Origin: Caprella mutica
Taxonomy: Eukaryota > Arthropoda > Malacostraca > Amphipoda > Caprellidae
Reading direction: 5' to 3'
Length of the DNA: 64,000 nt
NCBI GenBank assembly: GCA_947561585.1
Contig: CANNZV010000851.1
Span: 186,001 to 250,000 of the forward strand
A program made the translations under genes and the position numbers. This document shows positions 21,040-33,374 of this stretch, in pieces; position 1 is the first letter of the stretch, and every line of letters begins with the position of its first letter. Under the pieces are notes generated by a model. That model searched no databases, was not told the DNA's origin, and saw only the letters and a program-made list of their open reading frames with translations.

Positions 21040-23475
21040 GACATTGTATTAGCATTGTAACATTGTATCAAGGTCGTCTTGTTGTTTCACAATGTTGTGC
21101 GAACATCGATACAACGTTGTGAATTTAGTCAATCACATATTAACGTTGGCACAACATCGGACGAACATCGAACAACAATGTGAATTAAGTAGATCATTCA
21201 GCAATGTTCGTACAACATCGGATGGACATCAAATAACAATCTGAAATTAGTAGGTCATTCAACAATGTTCGTACAACATCGGATGGACATCGAATAACTA
21301 TCTGAAATTAGTAGGTCTTTCAACAATGTTCGTAAAACATCGGATGGACATCGAATAACATTCTGAAATTAGTAGGTCATTCAACAATGTTCGTACAACA
21401 TCGGATGGACATCGAATAACTATCTGAAATTAGTAGGTCTTTCAACAATGTTCGTACAACATCGGATGGACATCGAATAACAATCTGAAATTAGTAGATC
21501 ATTCAACAATGTTCGTACAACATCGGATGGACATCAAATAACAATCTGAAATTAGTAGGTCATTCAACAATGTTCGTACAACATCGGATGGACATCGAAT
21601 AACTATCTGAAATTAGTAGGTCTTTCAACAATGTTCGTAAAACATCGGATGGACATCGAATAACATTCTGAAATTAGTAGGTCATTCAACAATGTTCGTA
21701 CAACATCGGATGGACATCGAATAATTATCTGAAATTAGTAGGTCTTTCAACAATGTTCGTACAACATCGGATGGACATCAAATAACTATCTGAAATTAGT
21801 AGGTCATTACACAATGTTCGTACAACATCGGATGGACATCAAATAACAATCTGAAATTAGTAGGTCATTACACAATGTTCGTACAACATCGGATGGACAT
21901 CGAATAACATTCTGAAATTAGTAGGTCATTCATTAATGTTCGTACAACATCGGACCAACATCGAATAATAATGTGAAATTAGTAGGTCATTACACAATGT
22001 TCGTACAATATCGGACCAACATCGAATAATAATGTGAATTAAGTAGGTCATTCAACAATGTTCGTACAACATCGGATGGACATCGAATAACTATCTGAAA
22101 TTAGTAGATCATTCAGCAATGTTCGTACAACATCGGATGGACATCAAATAACAATCTGAAATTAGTAGGTCATTCAACAATGTTCGTACAACATCGGATG
22201 GACATCGAATAACTATCTGAAATTAGTAGATCATTCAGCAATGTTCGTACAACATCGGATGGACATCAAATAACAATCTGAAATTAGTAGATCATTCAGC
22301 AATGTTCGTACAACATCGGATGGACATCAAATAACTATCTGAAATTAGTAGGTCATTACACAATGTTCGTACAACATCGGATGGACATCAAATAACTATC
22401 TGAAATTAGTAGGTCATTACACAATGTTCGTACAACATCGGATGGACATCGAATAACATTCTGAAATTAGTAGGTCATTCATTAATGTTCGTACAACATC
22501 GGACCAACATCGAATAATAATGTGAAATTAGTAGGTCATTACACAATGTTCGTACAATATCGGACCAACATCGAATAATAATGTGAATTAAGTAGGTCAT
22601 TCAACAATGTTCGTACAACATCGGATGGACATCGAATAACTATCTGAAATTAGTAGATCATTCAGCAATGTTCGTACAACATCGGATGGACATCAAATAA
22701 CAATCTGAAATTAGTAGGTCATTCAACAATGTTTGTACAACATCGGATGGACATCGAATAACATTCTGAAATTAGTAGGTCATTCATTAATGTTCGTACA
22801 ACATCGGACCAACATCGAATAATAATGTGAAATTAGTAGGTCATTACACAATGTTCGTACAATATCGGACCAACATCGAATAATAATATGAATTAAGTAG
22901 GTCATTCAACAATGTTCGTACAACATCGGATGGACATCGAATAACTATCTGAAATTAGTAGATCATTCAGCAATGTTCGTACAACATCGGATGGACATCA
23001 AATAACAATCTGAAATTAGTAGGTCATTCAACAATGTTCGTACAACATCGGATGGACATCGAATAACTATCTGAAATTAGTAGATCATTCAGCAATGTTC
23101 GTACAACATCGGATGGACATCAAATAACAATCTGAAATTAGTAGGTCATTCAACAATGTTCGTACAACATCGGATGGACATCAAATAACAATCTGAAATT
23201 AGTAGGTCATTCAACAACGTTCGTACAACATCAGACAAACATCGAATAACAATTTGAAATTAATAGGTCATTCAACAACGTTGGAACAACATCGGAAAGC
23301 ATCGAATAACAGTGAATTAGGTAGGTCATTCACCAATGTTGGTACAACATCGTACGAACATAGATTAATATTTTGAATTTAGTAGGTCATCCATCAATGT
23401 TGGTACAATATCGGACGAACCTCTATAACTAATGTGAATTATATTGTTCATTCACCAATTCTATGACACAGCGGA
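21040..23475. repeat. 61-bp satellite array with 305-bp higher-order units
   Basis: About 38 units of GTAGGTCATTCAACAATGTT followed by CGTACAACATCGGATGGACATCGAATAACTATCTGAAATTA. Variant units recur at multiples of five: the variant CGTAAAACATCGG occurs at 21311 and again 305 bp later, and the CGGACCAACATCG pair near 21935, 22487 and 22790 recurs after 9 and 5 units. Units decay at both edges, near the terminus and after 23220. Confidence 0.95.
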
Positions 23476-24184
23476 TGAACATTGCCTGTTTTATCCCCTT
23501 ATTTAATAAAGAGCAATATGTGAAGATTTATATATAATTTTTTTCTGTTTGTAACTTCTTTAGAAATAATAATCAATGTTCATTTAGATGAAATTCGTAA
23601 AGTGGCTACGAGATTTTGTACATAAATGTTTTTTTTTTTAAATAAAGAAGATAAGTAAAGTGTATACGCTTCAACTATAAATATAATTGCCATTGAACAA
23701 TATTATCTATTTGTGAGAAACTGTAGTGTGAGATTTTGAGCACTTAATAAATGCCGTCATTTATGACGGGCACCGGTACACTAGTAATGTAAATCCCACC
23801 TATATAATAAAACCCCAGAAACATTTATTTACTTATTTACTTATTTGCTTATTTATTTATTTATATTTTTTTTTTCCGTAATTTCTCCTATCTAAAAACA
23901 TTAACTAACAATTAAATTTCTTTATGGCAAGCTGTATCATGAATACAGACTGCTAAAATAATAATAATGCAGAGAAATTTTTTCTTCATTTTGGAGTTTA
24001 TAGAAAAATATAAATATTTTGAAAATTATTAATAATAATGTAATCATGATACGCACGGGATTAAATTTAATTATTTAATTCTTATGTTTTTATTTCAATG
24101 AGAGAGTACACTTTTAACGGGTTAAGAGCCAAAATTGAAACTTTGAAACACGTTATTTTTAACGGGAAAATACACTAGTAACAT
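23476..24184. other. Cassette 2 interior, AT-rich
   Basis: No gene. The phrase TACACTAGTAA occurs near 23775 and again near 24170, each after an ACGGG word, hinting at a small duplicated or inserted piece. A TTTA/TTAC microsatellite lies at 23822-23870. Confidence 0.45.
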
Positions 24185-24589
24185 CCCAGCAAACATGAAT
24201 GTATCTATTCGATGTCTATACGACTCTGTGAAACCTCTCTTCCGACATCGAATACCAGTAACAAATTAGACATGGTGACATCAAGTAGACATCAAACCGA
24301 TATCCGTTTGCACCGCTAAACCGCATCACATCAAGTATATTTGGCATCGAAGCGATACCGTTATACAGCGTTGAATAGAAAGATAAATTACGACATCCAA
24401 CATACATAGGGATTCTCCATCGAACAGACGCCTAATTATATATCTAATATGCTTCGAAACGATATCCACTTGCATCCAATAAATAAATAAATTAAAATTG
24501 AAAACCTTTACTTCAATGATATAACGTACTGTACGTTTAGATGCATATCAATTTGATTAATTTTACATAATGTTATATATAAATTAAAT

Positions 24590-24685
24590 GGGAAGAAATG
24601 AAGTGACGTGTCCGGGTATCGTTCGTGGGTCCAACCATCGTCGTGCCTGTAGCTCTGTCCCTTTGCCACCGTGAATGCATTTGAC
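24590..24685 (-). mobile_element. tRNA-like SINE remnant, copy 1
   Basis: Read on the minus strand it has a loose A-box-like region, a B-box-like CACGAACGATACCC and the tail CACTTCATTTCTTCCCATTTAA. The tail matches the second copy at 50775-50865. The promoter boxes are degraded. Confidence 0.45.
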
Positions 24686-25589
24686 TAAAAAATTTTTGAT
24701 ATTAAACTACCCGGAGATACTTGAAGATATTTTAAAGTGAATAGAACAATATATACAAGCACCGCTTTTATAACCAAAATCACAACTTATTCTTATTACA
24801 AATAGTAATGAGTTGGTCATATTTTTATAAAATTGTAACTCCTTGAAAATTTGGTTCTCTATGAGTTCAAATTAAAGAAAATGTTTAGAGGCCACGACTT
24901 AGAATAAAGATGAAAGCTCTGTGATGAAAGTTCAAAGTAATGAATGCATTAATTAAAATTTGACCATAGATTAACTCTCACTCAGTAAATATAGGTCATA
25001 ATAGTTGAGTAATTAGTCTGATATTTTGACTTATATAATTGTGTTTCATTGAACAATCAGGAATTTTGTGCTCTGTGAAATATTTTTAGCAATAGGGTAT
25101 ATGTTCCAAGTTATTAATAGGGTCTATATTTTTTTGAACACGTGATAAAGGAAAATATAATCATTATTATTAAACCACTATTTAATTAGTAACATAATAG
25201 CTGAAGGTATGATACCATTTGAAATAAAAGTTAAATAATAGGTAGTTATTATATATAGATTTATTGAGTCCGATTATCACTTTAAGTTTGATGATCTATA
25301 ATGTGAATCACTGAATTTTAATAGTCTCATTTGCAGCTTTTGGCACTAGGTGAAAGCTCAAGTTATCGGATATGGGGTTCCGCATTTTACGTAGAAAAAT
25401 TATTTATGTATTAATTTCTATTTCTAAACTTGTATTTTACGTACTGGTATCATGGATACCAATTTAGGTAAGAATTTAATAATGATAATTATTATATTTA
25501 TTTCTTACATATTCGAAAATGTGGAACCGTCCGATAACAGAGAATTTACTCTAAAATGGAACATGTTAAATAGCCCACCAACTTTTAAT

Positions 25590-26260
25590 TATTGACGTTA
25601 AGTAGAGGTTTAACCAGAGGCCATGTCACTGACGTCAAAAGGAAATGAAATACAAGGGACTGGAAGAAGCAGTCAGAAAAGAAAGTGGCTAGATGGACAA
25701 AGTCACGAAGCTTATGGATGCTGAAAAGCTACTCCGTGATTGCTGTCACTTACCTAGTAATGTGGCTGCACTCAAGGAAGGAAGAGGGAAATGAAGAGGA
25801 GAGGTGATAGTAAATGAAATCTACGAGCCTACCTAACACAAAATCTAAGACCTCGTACGTAATTGTAGAGCGCTATCCTCTTAAACTGCATGGAGAGTTA
25901 AAAACACTATATACATGGTAAATATAAAATAGACAATACATAATCCAAACTACAACAGTTTGGACGCCACCCCCTTCTCTTCTATTCACCAATGACAGCT
26001 TCAGGAGCCCCTCCGGGCTTATTTACAATAAGCAGTTTAGATAGATTCATCACATTAAATGCAGCCATCGAAAAATCACTTGATTGGTTATCCATTTCGT
26101 TTTCACAGTACTGGAGGAACATTGTTCAACAACCGATGTTCCAATATCGCTTACTTTTCGTTGATCCAGTTCACAATCGCACCAGCGTGCCAATGCTCAA
26201 TCGTAAACTTACAACTGCCGTAGTCCCCTATAAGTGTATTAATTATTGGGAATAGTTTAA
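25590..26260. other. GC-richer patch in cassette 3, no gene assigned
   Basis: An 87-codon frame at 25992-26255 (plus) is open but has no recognisable motif. Part of the patch (25785-25835) is similar to 19385-19430 in cassette 1, both reading around AGGTGATRGTAAATGAAA then GAGCCT, so a small repeat is shared. Confidence 0.3.
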
Positions 26261-26789
26261 AGGGAGCACTACATATGTTATATAGAAAGCTACAATCCAA
26301 TTGAATAGAAATTATTCTTACATTTCTATACGTATTATAAAACAGGAAGATAAGAAAATGAATTTCCAAATTTGAAACGATTTTTTAAAACTACGTATCG
26401 GTTTTCGCACTTCTGGTCGAAGTATAAATTCATATATCGTTTGGAAACAGACATGCTGACGTCAAGATGATGCTGTTAAAACCATGAATAGGTTTTCGTG
26501 TTTCTACTCGGAGTGTAAATTCAGATATCATTTAGAAATAGACATTCTGATATCTACTATGAGTCGAAATGGTTGCTAAGTCGATACCCACCGTTAGCGC
26601 TACGAATTCGACAGCAAACGGCATCGAATCGACATTCATATGTTTGTTGGGATATAATATATCATTTAATAACGTTAGTAGAAGATCTGACAGGCATTAG
26701 TAAGCAAGGAGAATTTGCTTGATTTTATTATGTAATTTTACAACAGCATTTTAACATACGGTACTTTATAGTGATGCGATTCTAGTAGT

Positions 26790-27234
26790 CTGATAGTACA
26801 TTATCACATGGTCTCTTTTCTCTTATAGTACATCATCACAGTGACTCTTTTCTCTGATAGTACACCATCGCAGTGACTCTTTTCTCTGATTGTACATCAT
26901 CACAGTGACTCTTTTCTCTGATAGTACACCATCACAGTGACTCTTTTCTCTGATAGTACACCATCACAGTGACTCTTTTCTCTGATAGTACACCATCACA
27001 GTGACTCTTTTCTCTGATAGTACATTATCACAGTGACTCTTTTCTCTGATAGTACATCATCACAGTGACTCTTTTCTCTGATAGTACATCATCACAGTGA
27101 CTCTTTTCTCTGATAGTACATCATCACAGTGACTCTTTTCTCTGATAGTACATCATCAAAGTGACTCTTTTCTCTGATAGTACATCATCACAGTGACTCT
27201 TTTCTCTGATAGTACATCATCACAGTGACTCTTG
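26790..27234. repeat. 32-bp tandem array, 14 units
   Basis: Unit CTGATAGTACATCATCACAG followed by TGACTCTTTTCT. Units are almost identical, with single-base changes such as CACCATC or CATTATC, so the array is recent. The first unit at the left is the most divergent. Confidence 0.95.
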
Positions 27235-27359
27235 AAATATAATAGCTGAAACTAAATTATCAGATAGGTAATATTTAAAAATAATAGTTAATAAATAACA
27301 ACTAGATAATTAACGTATACATCTTTTTTTATTTCTTTAGGTACCTGTTTTGTTATACA

Positions 27360-27780
27360 ATTATTCAAAAAGGGATATTGCGTCATTTCTTTGTTTAAAA
27401 ACAATGAAGCTGCAACACTGCTAACCTATCCGAATTCCTGCAATTTACAGTCAGTGTTAGTTTTCGGAAAAAATAGGGTGAAACATGACAGAATAAATAA
27501 CAATTATAAATCCAAATGCATATAAACTATATTTATTTTTAATATACGTAGATATTATTCTTTTGTTTTCTCTCTGTCATTAGAAAATTATTATTCAACT
27601 GTAGATTGCGACATTTCTTATGCTATAAACAGTGGAATGGCAACACCGCTTTATAACCGTTTTCCCGCTTTTCGAAATAGCGTTCAGTTTTCAGCCGAGA
27701 TCAATGTGAATCATTTCGATCTGTGTTACTTCATCTGCTACAAAACTTCTTGTGTTAAAACCTAGAAAAAATATTTAAAA
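27360..27780 (+). promoter_or_regulatory. Possible promoter region, partly duplicated
   Basis: Two similar stretches, near 27378-27480 and 27608-27690, share ATTGCG-CATTTCTT, then AAACARTGGAA, then GCAACAC-GCT, and end in GTTAGTTTTCGG or CAGTTTTCAGCC. The second leads into the small ORF at 27788. Insect core promoters often carry TCAGTT at the start site, and CGTTCAGTTTTCAG would fit. This is a structural guess only. Confidence 0.25.
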
Positions 27781-27787
27781 AGCAATT

Positions 27788-27896
27788 ATGTCTCTTAGGA
27801 ACTATTATAAAATAAAAAAATCTTGTAGTGACTTTGCAAGTGAACTTTTAAGTGAAAATGCTCTTCCTCTCTTCTCGGACTCCCAAGACAATAGGT
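27788..27896 (+). CDS. Small ORF or first exon of unknown product
   Basis: ATG then 35 more codons (start MSLRNYYKIKKSCSDF, end LPLFSDSQDNR) before TAA. The stop lies in a good splice-donor context, AATAG|GTAACC, so this may be a first exon. Downstream, near 27945-28022, another frame reads VDVHSLNEHLSKRCSTNFSD, which looks coding but needs frame changes to connect. Base composition is higher in GC than its surroundings. It may be the 5' end of a decayed transposon gene inside cassette 2. Product not recognised. Confidence 0.3.
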
Positions 27897-28114
27897 AACC
27901 CTGTCATTGAACAAAGTGAGAATATTATGAAAACAACACTGAAAATAATGTTGATGTGCACTCATTGAATGAACACCTTTCAAAGAGGTGTTCCACAAAT
28001 TTTTCAGATCAACCAGATAAATAAGCAGTCATGATACGGTGATACATACCATCATCATCATACCTGTAACCTATTCAGTGTACTAGTTATCTAAATGTGT
28101 GTATGTGTCTTGCT

Positions 28115-30801
28115 CCAGTTTGTATTTGGTGCACTGAACTACTCTGATTTTTTCAAAAATCTGATAGGTAGTAAATAGGTAGGTAGCTGCCAACATTTTT
28201 CATCAATTTGTCTAGGTACCTAGTCCTTCAACATTTTTCCAGTTTCTCCTCCAAAAATTAATGGTAATACCTAGGTATATGAATTACCTAATATCTACCT
28301 AGCTAAATATCCTCCATCATTGCAGGAATTTCTTTATTAGAGAAATTGAAGCTATCTCTCGAGATATCTTTGAAATTTACCACCAAATACAATCTGGGTC
28401 TTGCTTCCATACTCTTATAAATTCATAATTTTTCCATTAGGTACTCAGTCTGTATTTGGCAATCTGAACTCTGAATTAAATTTGATAGGCTAACTTAGAT
28501 GAAAACTCGGTCTGTATTTGGGCTTGGCCCAGACTCCCAGTCTGTATTTCGTGGTAAATTCCACCGAAAAATAGGTGCTTTCTGTAAAAAGTCAGTGGAA
28601 TTTTTTGCACCAAATACAGACCGGGACTTGGCGATGAACTCTACTAATTATTCCTAGAATTTAGGTCAGAATGTATTTTTTCAGAATTTTTCCCCTCTGT
28701 GTCTGATAATATTATTCTAGCCACCCAAGGTCCCAGACCCAAGGTGGTGGATTTTTAGCTATACCTATTTATTCCCCAGTCTGTATTTCGGTGGAATTTT
28801 TTCCCCTTTAAAAATAATATTGTGACAAAGTCTTTTGATTTTTAGCTATTTATTCCTATGTTACCATTAATTTTTGATGGATAAATTGTGAAAATGTTGG
28901 TGGATCAGCCAAATTACTGGAAATTTATGGTGGATTTTTTCAGCTTTTTTGAAAAAGTCAGTGGGATTTTGTGCACCACCAGTTTGTATTTGGTGCACTA
29001 AACTCCTCTGACTTTTTCAAAAATCTGAGAAATAGCTGCCAACACTTTTCATCAATTTGTCTAGCCCTCCATCATTTTTCCAGTTTCCCCTCCAAAAATT
29101 AATGGTAATATAGGAATTAATAGCTAAATATCCTCCGACATTGCAGGAATTTATTTATTAGAGAAATTGAATATCTCCCGATATATCATTGGAATTTACC
29201 ACCAAATACAATCTGGGTGCACCAAATACAAATTAGTTTATTCTTATGATATAATGATACCATTAATTGTTGGTGGATTAATAAAGAAAATGTTGGTTGA
29301 TCCCGAATCTTGATCTGTATTTGGTTCACAAAGTCTCACTGAGACACTGACTTTTAAAAAAACTGAAAAAATCCAACATAAATTTCCAGTAGCTAATTGA
29401 CTAATTCAGCTGATCCACCAAGATTTTCTCAATCTATCCACCGTAATGAATGGTACCTAACATTCTAACATAGGAATAAATAGTTATTAGGGTGGGTAAG
29501 TTCCGTGTTATCGCACGATTCCATATTTTCAAACACGTAAAAATCTTTATATAATAATCATTATTCAACTTTTATTTCAATTGGTATCCATGATACCAAT
29601 TAGAATAGAAGTTAAATAATAATTATAGAGATCTACCAACTTTCCAAGTAGCTAATAAAAAAAAGCATGTCCAAACTCGCCATTTTAATGGCGATTTTGT
29701 GACAGTTATTTTGAGCCCTTCAATTGCAAATGGCGAGTTTTATCTATTTTTCTCCTATGCTACAATACATGTTTTAAAGTATGGACAAAGTCGCCACTTG
29801 GCACTTGCCAGTATATTGGCAACTTTTGAGGGTTTAAATGAGTTGAAAAACATGTAAATAACGATTAAATCACTCCCAAAACAGTCTCAAGAGATGCACA
29901 TGCATCAGACTAAGAGCATAAACTGCACAATGATGTTTCCAAGTGTAAAATCTTTAGTAGAGAGTCAAATTTCTCCTTTAAATTATCTTAAATGTGGCGA
30001 CCTTGTTCCATTTTTTCACTAAACTTTTGACTTTCCTGCCACACCTTGAAACATGGACTACAATGTTATTTTGGAGAGAATTTATGAAAAATTTATCATT
30101 TTGGAGAGAATTTGTTGAATTTTGGAGAGAGCTGGAGAGACAAATGGCGAGTTTATGAGAGATGCTATTTTACTTGGCCGGGCGACTTTGCCAGAATATT
30201 ATTTTCAAAGGGGCTAAATTCTAGTGACGATGACCCCAGTCTGCAGAATATGGGATGTTTTTAACATTTTCTATGCGAACAATTCCTAATTTCCTCCTAT
30301 ATTTACATGTATTTTACATTTCTACTGAGAAAAAGTCTAAATATTATAATATAGAGGATTTCTTGGAGAACAGTTTACCAGTTCCTGCAGTCGCCAGTCT
30401 GGAATTCTACTGACATATCGATGAAATTTACCATAAAATATAGACTGGATTTAGGTTAGATCAGCCAAATTAAAATTATTGCAAATTCTTAGTGAATTTT
30501 TTAACCTTTTTAAAAAAAGTCAGTGGGATTTTGTGCACCAAATACACCAAATTGTATTTGATGATAAATTCCAATGATATGACGACAGATATTCAATTTC
30601 TCTAATAAAAAAATTCCTGCAATATCGAAGGATATTTAACTATTAATTCCTATATTAAAGTATATTATCATTAATTTTTGAAGGGGAAACTGGAAAAATG
30701 TTGGAGGATTAGACCAGTCACTAATTGATGAAAAATGTTGGCAGCTATTTCTCAGATTTTTGAAAAAGTCAGAGGAGTTCTGTGCACCAAATACAGACTG
30801 G
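28115..30801. mobile_element. Palindromic module region with CCAGTCTGTATTTGG words
   Basis: A module of 240-285 bp starting CCAGTYTGTATTTGGTGCAC occurs at 28115-28400 (+), 28979-29218 (+) and 30550-30801 (-), so the outer copies are inverted and give the region inverted ends. A second module is at 28846-28963 (+) and 29345-29483 (-). At least eight further short copies of AGTCTGTATTTSG or its complement are scattered within. No coding frame. It looks like a foldback-type element or several rounds of nested insertion. The flanks show no obvious duplication. Confidence 0.65.
29680..30200. repeat. Scattered TGGCGA / TCGCCA words
   Basis: Within the palindromic region, short words such as AATGGCGAGTTT, AATGGCGATTTTG, AAGTCGCCACTTGGC and GGCGACTTTGCC recur in both orientations. 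No fixed period. No gene. Confidence 0.4.
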
Positions 30802-30999
30802 ATTTTTGAATACTGAAGCCAGTGTGCATTTGAATGATTTGATGATCATTTCAACTGATATTTGGGAAGATTGAACTAAACTTCAGAAATATTCTATTTT
30901 GATCATTCATATATTTACAGATTAATTTGGTGTTTTCCTTTATATATTTACTTTCAGTCCATTCTTTTATTGCAGTCAATTATCTTTTAACAAGTAACC

Positions 31000-31800
31000 A
31001 AGTTTGTTCTTTTTTTGCAACATTGTAATTTGACTTTGTAAATTACTCAATTTAGATAATATCAATCCATTCTTTTTGCAACATTGGAAGTTACTTAATT
31101 TACTCTCAGTCTGTTCTTTTTGCAACATTGTAAGTTACTTAATTTACTCTCAATCCATTCTTTTTGCAACATTGGAAGTTACTTAATTTACTCTCAGTCT
31201 GTTCTTTTTGCAACATTGGAAGTTACTTAATTTACTCTCAATCCATTCTTTTTGCAACATTGTAAGTTACTTAATTTACTCTCAGTCTGTTCTTTTTGCA
31301 ACATTGTAAGTTACTTAATTTACTCTCAATCCATTCTTTTTGCAACATTGGAAGTTACTTAATTTACTCTCAGTCTGTTCTTTTTGCAACATTGTAAGTT
31401 ATTTAATTTACTATCAGTCCATTCTTTTTGCAACATTGGAAGTTACTTAATTTACTCGCAGTCTGTTCTTTTTGCAACATTGTAAGTTATTTAATTTACT
31501 ATCAGTCCATTCTTTTTGCAACATTGGAAGTTACTTAATTTACTCTCAGTCTGTTCTTTTTGCAACATTGTAAGTTACTTAATTTACTATCAGTCCATTC
31601 TTTTTGCAACATTGGAAGTTACCTAATTTACTCTCAGTCTGTTCTTTTTGCAACATTGTAAGTTATTTAATTTACTATCAGTCCATTCTTTTTGCAACAT
31701 TGGAAGTTACTTAATTTACTTACCTCAGTCTGTTCTTTTTGCAACATTGTAAGTTATTCAATTTACTATCAGTCCATTCTTTTTTGCATCATTGGAAGTT
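31000..31800. repeat. 44-bp array with 88-bp dimeric higher-order unit
   Basis: Two types alternate: type A has TCCATTCTTTTTGCAACATT then GGAAGTTAC; type B has TCTGTTCTTTTTGCAACATT then GTAAGTTA. They alternate A-B-A-B over about 18 monomers, so the amplified unit is the 88-bp dimer. Small exceptions occur, such as an extra TTAC near 31720. Confidence 0.93.
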
Positions 31801-32345
31801 AATTAATTAACTGTATTATACTTTTAAAAAGTATCTGGTATCAACTTGGTATTGGTATCGGTTGCCAGAATTTTAAAGTAACTGTAATTGGTAATGGTAT
31901 CGGTTACTAATATGATATCGGTGCATATCTACTTATTTACTATCAGTCCATTCTTTTTTGCAACATTGGAAGTTAATTAATTAACTGTATTATACTTTTA
32001 AAAAGTAACTGGTATCAGACTTGGTATTGGTGTCGGTTACCAGAATTCTAAAGTGACTGTAGCTACTTGGTACTGGTATCGGTTACTAATATGATATCGG
32101 TGCATATCTACTTATTTACTATCAGTCCATTCTTTTTTGCAACATTGGAAGGTAATTAATTAACTGTATTATACTTTTAAAAAGTAACTGGTATCAGACT
32201 TGGTATCGGTGTCGGTTACCAGAATTCTAAAGTGACTGTAGCTACTTGGTACTGGTATCGGTTACTAATATGGTATTGGTGCATCTCTAATTAATTTACG
32301 ATTAGTCTGTTCTTTTTTGCAACATTGGAAGTTATTTAATTAACT
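31760..32345. repeat. About 180-bp tandem units, three copies plus a partial
   Basis: Each unit opens with the type A monomer of the adjacent array (TCAGTCCATTCTTTTTTGCA) and continues AATTAATTAACTGTATTATA, AAAGTAACTGGTATCAG, GGTATCGGTTACTAATATG and GTGCATATCTACTTATTTAC. So the 88-bp array and these longer units share a seed. Starts near 31760, 31940 and 32120, then a fragment at 32295. Confidence 0.85.
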
Positions 32346-33370
32346 ATCGGTCTGTTTTTTTTTTCACATACAAATATCTTTCAATCAGTTAGATTATCAA
32401 AGAAATTGTCTGATTATTATGCCTAGCTATTGCTTATTGGTGAACTTATGATTAATTTATTAATTCAAGTAGCTATCATTATATAATTGTATTTTTATGT
32501 ATATAAATGTATGAAATCAAAATTTTGTTTATATGCTGTTCAGGGTTTATCAAGGTAGGTTTCCTCCAAAGTGGGAAACTGAAAACCATTTGGGGGAATC
32601 CTAAATTAGCTATTCTTATTACTTATCCAAGGACTTTATGATGTCTGTATCCTCCTTTGATTTATAATTAATAATTACTTTACCAATCAACATAGCTAAA
32701 ATTCCACTTGACTTAGCTAGAATATTACTCTTAAAGGGAAAAAATTCCATTTACAAGTCACAGTTGGTGGAATTTACCATGAATTATAGTCTGGGCTATG
32801 TCTAATCTAAACGACTGAATGCGTTTTGCAATGTCTGTTAACGTTTCTTGTAATTATTCAATTTACTTATACAGATGAAATACATTTTGTTTTTATTAAA
32901 TACTTCTATTCATTTGAATAGTGATAACAGTTTAAATTATTTTGCATGTGTAAGGTGTTGGTGGAAATGCTCCTTGTACTACTTAATTTCTATTTTAATC
33001 CTTAATGAAGATCTAAATGTTAATTATCCTTTTTATTTCAGTTATGATCCTTGATGTCTGTATTCTCAACACCCATCAGCATGGCTGCTCCACCCCACTC
33101 AACAGCAAATAGAATGGCGAATGTAGCTACATCTTATCGACACCTTGATATGACATCGATAGTCCTACTGCAGGAGAGATAAATGTAAGATGATGCACAT
33201 TCAATGATTAACAGCCTTGGTGCTCATGATGTAACCTATTGAGATCCATGGTACCTTGTCTGTTGTTATTTGTGTACATCTCTTAACTGAACTACTAGCA
33301 GTTTCTTCATGAAATCACACATCTCTTGATATATTTCACTTGATAAGTGTAAGTATTTATTGCAACAAGC
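32346..33370. other. Cassette 2 interior, mostly unique
   Basis: AT-rich to 33030, then a GC-richer patch at 33042-33260 preceded by a strong acceptor-like TTTTTATTTCAG. Frames in that patch are short (22 codons from an ATG near 33045). Could be a terminal noncoding exon; not supported further. Confidence 0.35.
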
Positions 33371-33374
33371 ATTA

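Larger units (their letters stand above)
24185..26651. mobile_element. CCC...GGG cassette 3, nested in cassette 2
   Basis: Starts CCCAGCAAACATGAATG and ends CATTCATATGTTTGTTGGG, inverted termini differing by one base and a 2-bp indel. AT flanks both sides (24183-24184, 26652-26653). Degenerate repeats of GACATCGAA / TCGATGTC words lie just inside each end, the same word as in the 61-bp satellite. The interior has a tRNA-like SINE remnant near 24600-24680 and a GC-richer patch at 25600-26000. No transposase. Length 2467 bp. Confidence 0.72.
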
